Shown here piece after piece: positions 1 through 10,652 of a stretch of 25,528 nucleotides of DNA. Under the pieces are notes generated by a model that was not told the DNA's origin, did not search any database, and saw nothing but the letters and a program-made list of their open reading frames with translations. Numbering within the stretch: position 1 is the first letter of the stretch; every line of letters starts with the position of its first letter. The position numbers were made by a program, and so were the translations under genes. Source of the DNA: Plantago elongata (Eukaryota > Streptophyta > Magnoliopsida > Lamiales > Plantaginaceae); the NCBI GenBank assembly GCA_036897095.1, contig JAYMSP010002216.1, positions 1 to 25,528 of the forward strand, read 5' to 3'.

Positions 1-162
1 GGAGCATAAACTGAAACATTCTGGAGCTACAAAGATAGTTATTAAATCATTATAAACCCCAAAAAAAAAAATACCCCCCTCATTCTTTCCTTTTGTCCCG
101 GGTCTGGTTTCCGAAACTCAAAATATTCACTTACAGGGCTTAACTTTCTTTTGCTTCAACAG
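1..162 (+). other. 3' part of a VPS54 intron
   Basis: Non-coding sequence before the first in-window VPS54 exon. It ends in a pyrimidine-rich tract followed by the acceptor AG at 161-162. It contains an A-tract at about 61-70. No coding frame leads into it. Confidence 0.8.
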
Positions 163-3100
163 GGCTGATATTTTGAGAGAGAATGCAGAGGCTCTGTTTG
201 CAGCTTGTGATACTGCTCATGGAAGATGGGCAAAGATTGTGGCCATTCGTTCTCAAATTCATCCGAAGCTGAGGCTGCAGGACTTTCTTAGTGTATATAA
301 CATCACCCAGGAATTCATAACTTCGACGGAGAGGGTATGACCTATGAGTTGCCTCTTTGTTCCTTTCGTTATTCTAATGTGATGCTCTGTAAAAGAGATG
401 TGCACTATGATGTCATGATATCAACCTCTGCTATCATAAACAGATTGGTGGAAGGTTGGGATATAGCCTCCGTGGAACTCTACAATCACAAGCTAAATCC
501 TTCATTGACTTTCAGCATGAGTCTCGGGTTAGTTTCTGTTCCAGCCCATTTGCTTGTTAGAATATTACTGACTCCATACATGAGTACCTATTACTTTGAT
601 TCCCTAGTGAACTGTGTACTAGACAAGTAGTACATCATCACTAATATTCAATTTGCGAGGAGATGAATTCGTTGTACTACGTCAACAAAAATGCTCAGAG
701 TTCGACTAACCCTGAGAATGAAGGGCTTGTGTTTTAAGTTCTTTTAGAAATGAAAATTCTGGTAGGGCATGTTTCAGCTCATTGGATGGGAGATATGCAT
801 GCACAAAATGTATTACAAATATATATTTTTACCTGGAGATGATTCAACAAGTCATAGTCAACAAATACATTGAATTAGAAATTTTGATTCGAGAAAGAAC
901 AATTATTACAACTCATCAGGAATCTTATGCTGATCCATATGCATATCCTGCAATGTTACTTATTTATTGCCTTCTCTAAAAGGCATGTCTTAACTCTTTT
1001 GTGTCTTAGCCATAAAATTTGATCACAAAGACGGTTTATGATTATGAATTTTATTACTTGTGAACTTTTTTTGTTCTTTTGAGGCTTAAGAAAATTGAAT
1101 ACTTGATTAAGTGGTAATGCATTTGTATTTCGAATCACTTGTTCTTTGTAAACCCTACTTGAGCAAATTTTTATTTTTTCTTGCTGGTTTCGGCAGTTGG
1201 TCAAGATGAGGGCTTTACTTGACCAAGAGAATTGGGCTGAGGTAGATGTCCCCGAGGAGTTTCAGACAATTGTCAATCTGCTATTTGTTCCAGAATCCGT
1301 GTCCAATGAAGAGAATGAGGTTCCTCCATCTACTTCTGATAAAGTAGCAGCTTCAGATGCAGGACCTGTAAATATATCCCAGCCTGATTCTAATGGATCA
1401 GTGGATATGTCAAATACAGAGCCTTCACGCTCAACTGAGAATATCAATCCCGACGCCAGTACTTCCTCTAATGGTAACAGTGCCAACACAAATCGCGGAA
1501 AGAGTTCCCTCCGGATGCTTTATTATAGAGGCGTTGGATATCACATGGTCAACTGGTACATCATCATGATTATATTTATCTTATATATTGAATTTGTTTG
1601 CCTGCCTTACTTGGACCTTTCGTATATTGAATAGGATCTTGTAAATTGCAAAACATGTTCAGTGATAATTTGCATCTATACTTTATGTACTTGATCTTTT
1701 CTTTGTCCGGTAGTGTTTACTTTTAATTATGCTCAAGTTTCTTCTTTCATATAGAATTTTGATCCCATGCTTTTCTGTATATGTAAATATCACCCATGTG
1801 ATATTTTCCCACTAATTCATGGCGACTGATATCACCAAGGTAGCGTTGGGCAGCCTGTCCTTAATGCTCTATAAGGGAACATGTTCTCTCGCTATGCCGG
1901 CTGATATGCATGCATGTTTGTTTCATTGCGCCCTGTCAGATCCATAGCATTGTGAGACATTACTTGCCCCATCTAACATTAAAATGATAAGAAAAATCGA
2001 ACTAAACTTGTCATTCATAAAGTTAGTCTGAATTATCTCAAGCGTTGTTGCTCCATGGGATATTCATCTGTGCCACATACATGAATGTTGAAGGAACTGC
2101 ATTTAGTAAAAAAGGTTTTTGGCATGCTATGAAGCTTTAGATGTCTTTGTATGTTAGTAGTTCTAAAATTTACTTTTGGTGTGTATTATTGATGGTTGAC
2201 AGGCCTGCTATATTTGATCTTAGACTTCTTCTCTGGAATTGTGTTTGATTAGTGATGCAAACTCTAATTTTGACCCTTTCTCTTTCAGTGGCCTATACTT
2301 GGTGAAGATGATGTCTGAATACATAGAGATGAATAGTTTTTTGCATGCACTATCTCCACAGATTGTGAATCATGTAGCGGAGATCTTGAAATTATTCAAC
2401 TCTAGAACTGCACATCTTGTCCTTGGAGCAAATGCCTTGCAGGTCTTATTCGATATACTACTCTAAATCTGTGATTGTTTTCACTAATTGAAGTTCCAGT
2501 TTCAAGTCTGAAAACTGAAAAGGGGTGGTGTATGGGTCATTTTTACTCGGTAATGCCTGTTTGAAGAGCTAATAATTATGTTTGACATTTTTTAGGCTTG
2601 GACCAAAATAAGGACTGTTTGGGATGTTGTTTCCTATTTGGATGTCATTTATAGAAAATGTGTGTAAATTAAAGAGTGTGGAAGAGAGTTTGAATGTTGT
2701 TTCTAGTTGAATGTTCACTAACTGAAGGTCTTTATTTGGCTGAGTTGTGTCAGATATGATTAAGGTTTCTGTAAAGTAGGAGATGAGTGATTTTGTTCGA
2801 AGTGCATTTCTTAATTGGCTTTCTGTATTCATGTTAACCCTGTCTGAAATTTGAGATCGTGGTCACACTGCAATCTGTCTAACTAGTTATCTCTTGGTTG
2901 CAAAACAAATTAACTACAGGTATCTGGTTTGAAATCCATCACGGCCAGACACTTGGCTATGGCAAGTCAGGTTATTAGCTTCACATTTGCCATTATACCT
3001 GGTGCGTGGTGATAATTTACACTCTAATGTAATAGGAGTAAATCTTTTAGTCTGAAGGAGAACCTCACAACATATTTGTCCGCAGTACAGGTTAAATGTT

Positions 3101-4907
3101 GCACGTAACTTTGTTATGCTTATCATTTTCATTGGTTTGAGCACTTGCCCAGTTGCCATTAGCTAAAATACAATTTATATTTGTATTATAAAACAGACTC
3201 TCGCTTTCATTGGGATTGAAACATAACTTTATCACCCAAGTCGCAGATCTTTACCACTTAGGCTTCCTTTCAGAAAACTTCTGCTCGTTATTTGAATAAT
3301 TTTCTCAGAATAGTTTCGCCCTCATATTATCTTTGCTTATTTGTGAATTTAGCATATCAATTAAATATTGATTTGGAAATAATTAGTAAACATCATAATG
3401 ACTTGACATACTATTTGGCTTCTCAAGAAATTAGGAGAATTCTTCTGCTGAAAGTACCTGAGACATACAAAGGGCTACTGCAGTTGGAGCTCGACCGAGT
3501 AGCAAATGTAAGAAATATTCTATCTCGTTCAGTGCCCCCCAACCCCCACCCCCCTCACACACACACACACAAAAAAAAAAAAAAAATGTTGTCTCTAGTA
3601 TTACCTGCAGGGGCATACATAGTTGTGAAAGCTGCAAGGTTTTAATTACTGCATTGCAAAACATAGATAAATGATTGTTATATGATGTACTCACTGAAAG
3701 TGATCATGTCTGGGATTTCTGGCATTTCCTTTATCTCATGTATATTACCATGTGTTTCACTTTCAACCAATACTTAGGTCTAAAACAAGCTGTAGGGAAT
3801 TAAAAAGTACTGCTGCATTGATAAATCAGACCTCTTTTATGCCAAAGGGTATCATGGATTGTCATATGCTTCTCATATGTTCCAGTGGTTTTCTGGTCAC
3901 TACAGGATTTTAGGAACCACCGAGACGAGATTCATTCCAAGCTAGTTCAGATAATGAGAGAAAGAATGTTGGTTCATCTACGTAGCTTGCCACAAATTGC
4001 TGAGGGTTGGAACAGATCGGAGGAAGCTGATTTACAGCCAAGTCAATTCGCTAAATCTCTCACCAAGGTACCATGCATTTGATATTGATCGATAGTATTG
4101 ATTAATGAATTCATCTTATTTAATGGACTGCTACAATGTATAAATGGTGAGTGTTACTGATTTGCTCCTCAGCCATCGAGAGGAAAAAGAAGAGGAGGGG
4201 TTACTATTTTGCATGTTTCAGTTTCAAAACGAGATTACTCTCTTTATCAATGATGTTATTTGCTCCTCTTGATGTTGCAGGAGGTTGGTTACCTTCAACG
4301 TACCTTGTCAAAACACCTGCTTGAAGAGGATGTAAAAACAATATTTGGGTAAATAAACATTTAGACCTCGCTGTTCCTTTCATTCCAGTCGCAGTTCCAA
4401 AGCTATGGCATTTGACCGTGCACAGACATTAGTTTTGGTCAAAATAAGCTAAATGCAATTGGTTGGCATAATTAATAATAACAAATAACTGCACTTTAGT
4501 GTACAAATATGGCAACATCCATATAATTTGGAGTAATCATACACAATTCACAGTTTGTTCTGACCACTGTCTTATTATACCTGCTTCACATGCCTAATGC
4601 ATGCAGGCAAGTGGTTGTGATCTTGCACTCACAAATTTCTGATGCATTCTCGCACTTGGAGATAAGCAATCCAAAAGCAAAGGAGAGGTACTGGTTCTTT
4701 CCAGTTTAACTAGGAAAAATTCATTTTTCGCATAATATTGAGTTAATCTTGATTGTTTGTTTTACCAGACTGCACTGTGACATCCAGCATCTACTCGGAT
4801 GCATCAGATCATTACCATCTGATGATTCGAGTAAATCAACCCCAGCAAACTGGGGACAACTTGATGAATACCTTGCAAAAAATTTTGGCGCTGAGTCTGC
4901 AGAATAG
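163..4907 (+). CDS. VPS54: VPS54, GARP complex subunit (5'-partial, last 10 exons)
   Basis: Vacuolar protein sorting 54 is a subunit of the Golgi-associated retrograde protein (GARP) complex, which tethers endosome-derived vesicles at the trans-Golgi before SNARE fusion. Exons: 163-334, 444-527, 1197-1555, 2289-2442, 2920-3001, 3428-3507, 3906-4067, 4281-4348, 4607-4687, 4769-4907 (TAG). Splice phases all agree and give 459 residues. Recognisable stretches, in order, are ADILRENAEALFAACDTAHG, IGGRLGYSLRGTLQSQ, DVPEEFQTIVNLL, YYRGVGYHMVNCGLYLVKMM, then the conserved Vps54 C-terminal domain with VPETYKGLLQLELDRVA, HRDEIHSKLVQIMRERML and EVGYLQRTLSKHLLEEDV. Exon 3 encodes a Ser/Asn/Pro-rich low-complexity linker of about 75 residues before that domain. 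The first base of exon 1 completes a codon begun in an upstream exon, so the N-terminal half is outside the window, not lost. Family identity is by remembered similarity to the Arabidopsis protein. Confidence 0.93.
528..1196 (+). other. VPS54 intron 2 (of the in-window exons)
   Basis: A 669-bp intron between a GTTAG donor (528) and a CAG acceptor (1194-1196). Short open frames inside it are not supported by codon patterns or by any family I recognise. Near 1100-1135 there are weak matches to tRNA-like A and B boxes, but they are too close together to call a SINE. Confidence 0.75.
1556..2288 (+). other. VPS54 intron 3 (of the in-window exons)
   Basis: A 733-bp AT-rich intron that splits a Cys codon (TG|T), so CAC ATG GTC AAC TG joins to T GGC CTA. 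I see no element or gene in it. Confidence 0.75.
3196..3262 (-). mobile_element. Possible tRNA-derived SINE core in VPS54 intron 5
   Basis: Read on the minus strand, positions 3262-3249 give CCTAAGTGGTAAAG, close to a pol III A box. Positions 3222-3211 give GTTTCAATCCCA, close to a B box, 27 bases further on. The spacing and order fit a tRNA-derived SINE head. Downstream the sequence runs into a TTTTATAATACAAAT-like AT-rich tail. I could not find clear target-site duplications, so the ends are undefined and the call is tentative. Confidence 0.4.
3535..3586. repeat. Compound microsatellite in VPS54 intron 6
   Basis: A C-rich run (3535-3554) passes directly into a (CA)n tract (about 3556-3570) and then an A16 tract (3571-3586). 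It lies 28 bp downstream of the donor of an intron, so it does not affect coding. It is likely length-polymorphic. Confidence 0.9.
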
Positions 4908-6303
4908 ATTCTTTTTAACTGCATTTTTTTTGGAAAAGGCAAGCGTGTATATTGACAAACTGTACAAACGAAGAGGGGGCATGCGTACCCCAGTGAGTTA
5001 AAAGATACTGAAATTTGTCAAAATCTTTCTGTATAAAGATTGTGAACTTAATTATGTGATCGGTTCTGGTGACCAGATCCTATGAGTATAAAATTACCGT
5101 ATCATTTTGATGATATAAACCTGGGTTGGGAGGCTGAGGAATGATTTCAAGATATTTACGGCGGAACATTTATTCATGTAATGAACCTACCTGCTTGTAT
5201 TCTTTTTATGGTGAGATTCTATTTGTGGGTTATTGCTCCCAAGTCTTTGATTTCACCATTTAAGTTGGGGATTAATTCACAAGAGGGATTTTATTGGTTA
5301 AGAAGTTTTACTAGATAGTCTTTTTTTCTTCCTAATTTAAGCTTCCATCCATCCCACTTCACCAGAATAGAATGTTGAATATTCTCATTAGAATCCACTT
5401 TCACGCTGCTGATCTTCTCTTGGGAACCCCTCTCAGCATCTTTCCATGACCAACCAACCAGTATCTTCCAAGTTCCTAAGTTCTTACACAAGTCATTTTA
5501 TTTACTACATCCAATAGTGTATAATGGTGCTACAGGAAATTAGAAGCAACCTCTGATCTTTATTGGGGAGTTTAAAGAGAGTCTCGCAATTAAATATTTA
5601 GATATGAATTTATATCGATAATCAAAACCACCATGTTGACAGCAAAATGCACCATTTGTGTAGCAACCCAAAATGCATGTCTTAACAAAATCATGTCCTT
5701 ATCTATTTTTATCATCATTGTTAATCTGGCGAGAAATCTAAACATTGGGCATTTGAGTATCATGAACATGCGTCCAATTGAGCGTTTGGTGTGATAGGGT
5801 AATGAATAGTTTGTTGGTGAGTTGAGGTTTACTCATTTCAAATGGAGAGAAAAACCCTAAAAAATCAAACGCCAAACAAAACAATTCGAGCCGAACTTTA
5901 AATATTTTACACTTGAGCCATATGATATAGTAAAAAATCGTTTTAACCTAAAATAGGAATAAGTACTACTCAATTTATCGCTTCATTTTCGAATTGTACA
6001 TTATAACTGACCATATTACATATAAAATCTACAAAATAAACAAATTTCACATTCAAATTATAATTTTTCTAACACTTTTACATTTAATCATTCATTTAAA
6101 ATTCACACATAACATTACATTATTCTAAATGGTGGCCAGGTGAACTGATAATTAAGTGCTAAAAGAGCAACCTTGTTAGATGATACAAAATCGAGTTGAA
6201 TTGACGATTTGCTGCAGTGAAGAAAATCGTAAAAGTAGTGAGATAACAAATCACAGGAGTTTGAGTTGAAGCTCGAACTCCAATCTCTACAATCCGATCA
6301 ACC
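4908..6303. other. VPS54 3' flank and gamma-SNAP 5' flank
   Basis: 1.4 kb without a supported gene. The first few hundred bases after the VPS54 stop probably include its 3' UTR. The stretch from about 5640 to 6130 is strongly AT-rich. A TATAAAAT motif at 6020-6027 lies about 280 bp before the gamma-SNAP start but cannot be assigned as the promoter. Around 5775-5872 a weak inverted similarity, GCGTTTGG near the left and CAAACGCC near the right, could mark a small MITE remnant. Confidence 0.55.
5775..5872. mobile_element. Possible small MITE remnant
   Basis: The left side carries GAGCGTTTGGTGTGATAGGG and the right side, read in reverse complement, carries GGCGTTTGATTTTTTAGGG. The two share a gapped terminal inverted repeat centred on GCGTTTG...AGGG. 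No convincing target-site duplication was seen. Confidence 0.25.
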
Positions 6304-9300
6304 ATGGCTTCTTCCGATGCCGACAAAATGATGGCCAAAGCCGATAAAATGTAACTCTTCTTCTCCTTCACTTGATTCTAAATCTCCCAATCAACTCTCA
6401 ATCTCATTTTCTCAAACTAAATTCCATTTTTCCAGGACAAAATTGACTCTAACACGATGGAGCGCCGATTGGAGAAACGCCACAGCTCTATACGAGCAAG
6501 CCGGTACCAATCACGATCGTACCTTTCACTTTTTCCATTTCTGTCATTTTCCGTACTGATTCTGTTTGTGTATGCAGCTAATTTGTTCCGATCAGCGAAG
6601 AAGTACGAGAAAGCCAAAGATGCGTTTGAGAAGGCTTCCAAGGGGCAGGAGATGCTCTCGTCGTATCCTTTGCGTCGATTTTAGTTTCCTGATTGATTGA
6701 TGGTCTTTTGTTGTTTTGTTTGGGATTTGAATTGAATCGAAAGGTTTCGATTGGAGTTAGCTGATTGATGATTGGAGACTTAACGAGTAAATTAACTAAT
6801 TAGACCTTGGGATGCTGCGAAGCATATGGAAAACGCGGCAGCTCTTGCTAAGGATTTAGGGAAATGGATTGAGGTTGCGGATTTCTATAGACGTGCGGCT
6901 GAGTTGTATGTTGAGTGTGGCCGATCACAGCCTGCGTCTGACGCACTTGCCAAGGGTGCTCGGTATGAGCTTTCTATTGCTTAGGATTTGTCGTTTTAGT
7001 GTTTGATTTGTATGCTTATTAGCTGTTGATATGATTATTGCGATTGTTACTTATTAAGTTCCGTCTGGGTTTTCATGCACTGTTCTTAGTTTTAGCTTCA
7101 CGGATTTGTGTGTTGAAGTGACCTTAATGGATGTATGTATTCTTAAAACAGATACGAACATGGGGAATATAATTAACCTTAGTTATGAACATGATATTTT
7201 TTTCGTGTTTACTGCTAGCTTGTGTGAACATGAATATATGGTGCATTAATCAAGTGCCTATTGCGTCAAAATGATTTTGTTGGATATTCATGGTGTTCTA
7301 AGTAATTAGGAGCTGTGCTCCTTCTGTCCTAAAAGTGTGACCAACTGAAATCGAGACTCTATTGATAGACTTCTCTATTTCTTCTCATGGTGTTTGATTA
7401 AGGCAATATACTGTATGTTGTAGTGCTTTAGAAGATGCTTCACCAGATGAAGCTATCAAGCTTTATACCGAGGCCTGTGATGCTCTTGAAGACGATGGGA
7501 AGGATCAAATGGCCTTTGATCTGTATCGAGCTGCTGCTGGTGTTTACATAAAGCTTGAGAAGTAAGCCATGTTTCACTTGTTTAAATATATTCTACGCAT
7601 TTCAGTTGGTGGTGTTCTGCTGATAGCCTTGACATTTTTCACCTATTGTTTGTTCTGGTCATTAGTCCAATGTGGAGCAATTACCAATATTCTGAATTTT
7701 GAGAATTAGGAAATTCTGAATATTTTTTTGGGTGGAGAAATGTACACTTTGTTGCTTTTTCTTTCTGCATGAATTTTCCTTGACATTTGTTCTGTTCTGT
7801 TTCACAACGTTTCAGGTATGCAGATGCTGCAACTTTCCTGATTAGATTGGCTTTAGCAGCTGATAAGTGCAATGCTACACACAGCCAGTGCAAGGTGCTA
7901 ATCTTTCCTCTCTATCAACTCAATTATATTCATATAGTGTACTACTCTTCATAGACATGAATAAAAAATTGAACTTGAACACAATCACTCACATGTTCAT
8001 CCATATCAGAATTTGAATGCTTAAGTTAAACAAGTATTGTCCTGTTGTGTGGGCTGGATAGAGAAGTTGTGGGCCACGTTTTGGCATTTGATATTGTGAC
8101 TCTTCCAGTTTCTTGCTGAAATTCAGAGTCAATATTGATGCAGGACATTATTGCCCCCTGACTAATTTGATCTTTGATCTATTAATGAGTTGGGATCAGG
8201 TCTTTGATACCCGGCGTATCCGTTTCTGAAAGTATGATGTCAATGATATATTGAAAATGAAATAAGTGAAATTTTGCTAAGATGCGTTGTTTTCTGGTAC
8301 AGGCTTATCTTTGTGCGATCATTGTGTATCTGTATGCCCATGACTTTCCACAAGCAGAGAAATGCTATAATGATTGTTGCCAGTAAGTTGTAATGCTCTT
8401 CTTTCTAAGTTTTTAATTGCGCAATGGGCTCATCCATTATTTACCATTGCCTGCACTAAAGCGTACCAAGTTGAGCAGATTTAAACCTTTCTGTGTAATT
8501 CTTATTGAATTTGGTTTATGTGTTTCTAGGATTTGAAAAACAATTTACAGGGGCTATGTACTTATCTGTGGTTTAAAAGGTTTCATACACTTGCAAAGAA
8601 GGCTTTTTCATGATGAGTCATATAATTGCTTTAGCCATGTTGCTGGGTATTTGCTCACAATCACCTATCTCATCCTATGCGTTTCCCTGGCAGGGTTGAA
8701 GCTTTCTTGAACAGTGATCAAAACCGTGCTGCAACCAGACTAATTTCCGCATACAATGATGGTGATGCTGAGGAGATCAAGCGTGCAGCACAGTCGAGCA
8801 TTGTTTCCAATCTTGACCATGTGGTAATCCTTTGAAGTTTGATCCATTCAAAGAATATAATGAAAACTCGTAATTTTAGTTTGTTTCTATGTCCAAAAAT
8901 AGATGTAATTTTCTTGTGCTATTTCACATAGTAATAAACTAATAATTATGGTTGAAGAATCTTCTTGTGGGTTCTTTTGTTTGGAAAAAGCACGATATGT
9001 TTTCTGTTCCATACATATAGAACCTGCAAAGTAGTGACAGTTTTCTCCATGCATTGTAAGTTCTTCCTATTGGAGAAGCATGGAATGCCATAAGTTTCAA
9101 AATGAACAAGGCTTCAGTTGACACAAGCACTTCGTAGCTTGTATTCCTTGTTTTGAACCAGTATGTTCAGTGGACATGCATCCGACAACACTATTTTGTG
9201 CTTTCTCCAGATTATCAAGCTTGCAAGGAAACTGCCAACAGGTGATGTTGCTGGACTGAAGGGGCCTGTAGATGATCAAGATCCATTGGATGAAGACGAT

Positions 9301-9309
9301 CTCACCTAA
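6304..9309 (+). CDS. GSNAP: Gamma-SNAP (gamma-soluble NSF attachment protein)
   Basis: An adaptor that helps recruit the ATPase NSF to SNARE complexes for disassembly after fusion; peripheral at membranes. Exons: 6304-6350, 6436-6503, 6578-6662, 6804-6962, 7424-7561, 7816-7894, 8303-8382, 8694-8823, 9211-9309 (TAA). They total 885 bp, 294 residues, close to the roughly 291 of the Arabidopsis gamma form. The start is MASSDADKMMAKADKMTK; then come LTLTRWSADWRNATALYEQA, FEKASKGQEM, a run of TPR-like helical repeats (MENAAALAKDL, DFYRRAAELYVECGR, DEAIKLYTEACDAL, MAFDLYRAAAGVYIKLEK, AEKCYNDC) and the acidic tail LDEDDLT. The short N-terminus and the tail distinguish it from alpha-SNAP. The start ATG has A at -3 and G at +4. 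It runs in the same direction as VPS54 and converges on the subtilase. Confidence 0.95.
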
Positions 9310-9668
9310 GCTCAACCAGCGGGGGCTTGTTGGAAACTCATGTAAAAATGATGTATTTTACTTATCCAAGGTTGAGCCCTGTTGTTTTATTGTGTATTAG
9401 ATTTAGGAACTGAAAATTTGTGAATTTTGAGATAACTGTTTCTACGAAAAAAAAGAGTAAAGTTGGTTGATGAACTTGTTGCTTCTCCTACTATGCGACA
9501 TGATTTTGACCAAAAAAAAATTATGTATTGAATTGATTCTCTTCTAGCAGTACTAATTTCTACATTGTTTGGTTGGGTTCGTTGCTTTGTCCAAACGTAT
9601 TTTCCCAAGGCTCACCATTGAGAGAAATGGAATCAATATTATATTAATGTGTAATTGTAACTATACAT
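9310..9668. other. Gamma-SNAP 3' flank
   Basis: AT-rich sequence after the gamma-SNAP stop, probably including its 3' UTR. No gene or canonical polyadenylation signal that I would commit to. Confidence 0.5.
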
Positions 9669-9770
9669 ATATTCCCTCCATTCCAACAAATTTCATGCAT
9701 TTGTCATTTTTAATCATCCCATCAAACTTTATACATCATTAAAAACGAAAGTTACCTCACCACTAACAAA

Positions 9771-10267
9771 TACTTACTTCGTCCCGTTCTAAGCTTACCA
9801 AACACTTTTGAGTTTAAAAAATAAGACAAGTATACTTTTTCATAAAATAATAAAACAAGAGTACTAATTCCTCCGTCCCAACAAACTTCATACATTTGTC
9901 AATTAACCGTTCCATCAAATTTCATACGTTACTAAAAAAAGAAGTTATCCCACTATTAACAAAAATAAATAATCTCAACTTTACACAAAAATTACACATT
10001 TTGACACTAAAAATACACTTTTTCCACCTTTATTTTTTATAATTACTTTAACTTTTCGCATAAAACTACACACCAACTCTAATGTATGAAGTTTGATGGG
10101 ACGAAAGGAGTATTGTTTATAATCGAGTGACAGGAGTAATTTTTGAGTTATTGTATATATTATAATGTTAAAGTTAGGTAAAGATAGATATAGATGAAAT
10201 ATTGAAAGTTTTAATCAAGATAACAAAAATAGCAAAGTGAGAAGTTTAGAACAGAGCGGAGTAAGTA
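9771..10267. mobile_element. Middle MITE (family B) inserted into family A
   Basis: Terminal inverted repeats: left TACTTACTTCGTCCCGTTCT (from 9771) and right, read in reverse complement from 10267, TACTTACTCCGCTCTGTTCT. They agree at about 21 of 27 positions. A TA dinucleotide at each end (9771-9772, 10266-10267) fits a Tc1/mariner-type target duplication. The inner element at 9865-10112 interrupts it. Confidence 0.6.
9865..10112. mobile_element. Inner Stowaway-like MITE (family A), intact ends
   Basis: A 248-bp element with roughly 30-bp terminal inverted repeats. The left end is TTCCTCCGTCCCAACAAACT and then TCATACATT. The right end in reverse complement is CTCCTTTCGTCCCATCAAAC and then TTCATACATT. 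It is flanked by TA on both sides (9865-9866, 10111-10112). No coding capacity. Size, TA target and CTCC(C/T)TCCGTCCC-type ends fit Stowaway-like elements common in plants. Confidence 0.75.
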
Positions 10268-10375
10268 ATAAACAACATAAAAATTACAAATTTTATTGCT
10301 AAAAGTACAATTTTTCACACCTTCTTCATTTTTTATTATTACTTTTTGTAGTTTCATAAAACTAGGCGTTCGCTT

Positions 10376-10652
10376 CATCTCATATTCTCATGTAATGGTG
10401 CATCATCAAAGTTCCTCTTGAAATCTCAATCAATAATGTGAACAGTTTAGGCTTAAGGCTAGCGAAAAGATTACACTAGCGAAACCTTAAGGCTTAAAAT
10501 GAAAATCAAACTTAAAAACTCATCAGAGGGCTCTCCAACTCAAGATTTCATCAGCCAATTTCTTATCTACACATCAAAAGCATTTACAACGTAACCTATA
10601 AAAAATCAGCCCTGCGAAATTACCCACTCACAAAACATACACCAAGTGTTAA
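10376..10652. other. Subtilase 3' flank
   Basis: AT-rich non-coding sequence, probably holding the 3' UTR of the minus-strand subtilase. No separate element recognised. Confidence 0.5.

Larger units (their letters stand above)
9669..10375. mobile_element. Outer Stowaway-like MITE (family A), split by an insertion
   Basis: The left part (9669-9772) begins with TTCCCTCCATTCCAACAAAT and matches the left half of the intact inner copy at 9865-10112. The right part (10268 to about 10375) matches the middle and right of that same copy; compare AAAATTACAAATTTT with AAAATTACACATTTT, and CATAAAACTA in both. The two halves were therefore one element, later split by a different MITE. Its right terminus seems lost, because no matching inverted terminus follows CATAAAACTAG. 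Confidence 0.65.

Noticed and set aside
1085..1140. A/B-box-like words (TTAAGTGGTAA and TTTCGAATCAC) in VPS54 intron 2
   Set aside because: The boxes are only about 15 bases apart, too close for a tRNA-derived promoter, and no tail or duplication is seen. Chance match or heavily deleted remnant.
163..9309. VPS54 and gamma-SNAP as a functional gene cluster
   Set aside because: Both act in vesicle traffic and share a strand, but each has its own flanks and introns and 1.4 kb separates them. No evidence of co-regulation beyond chance adjacency.
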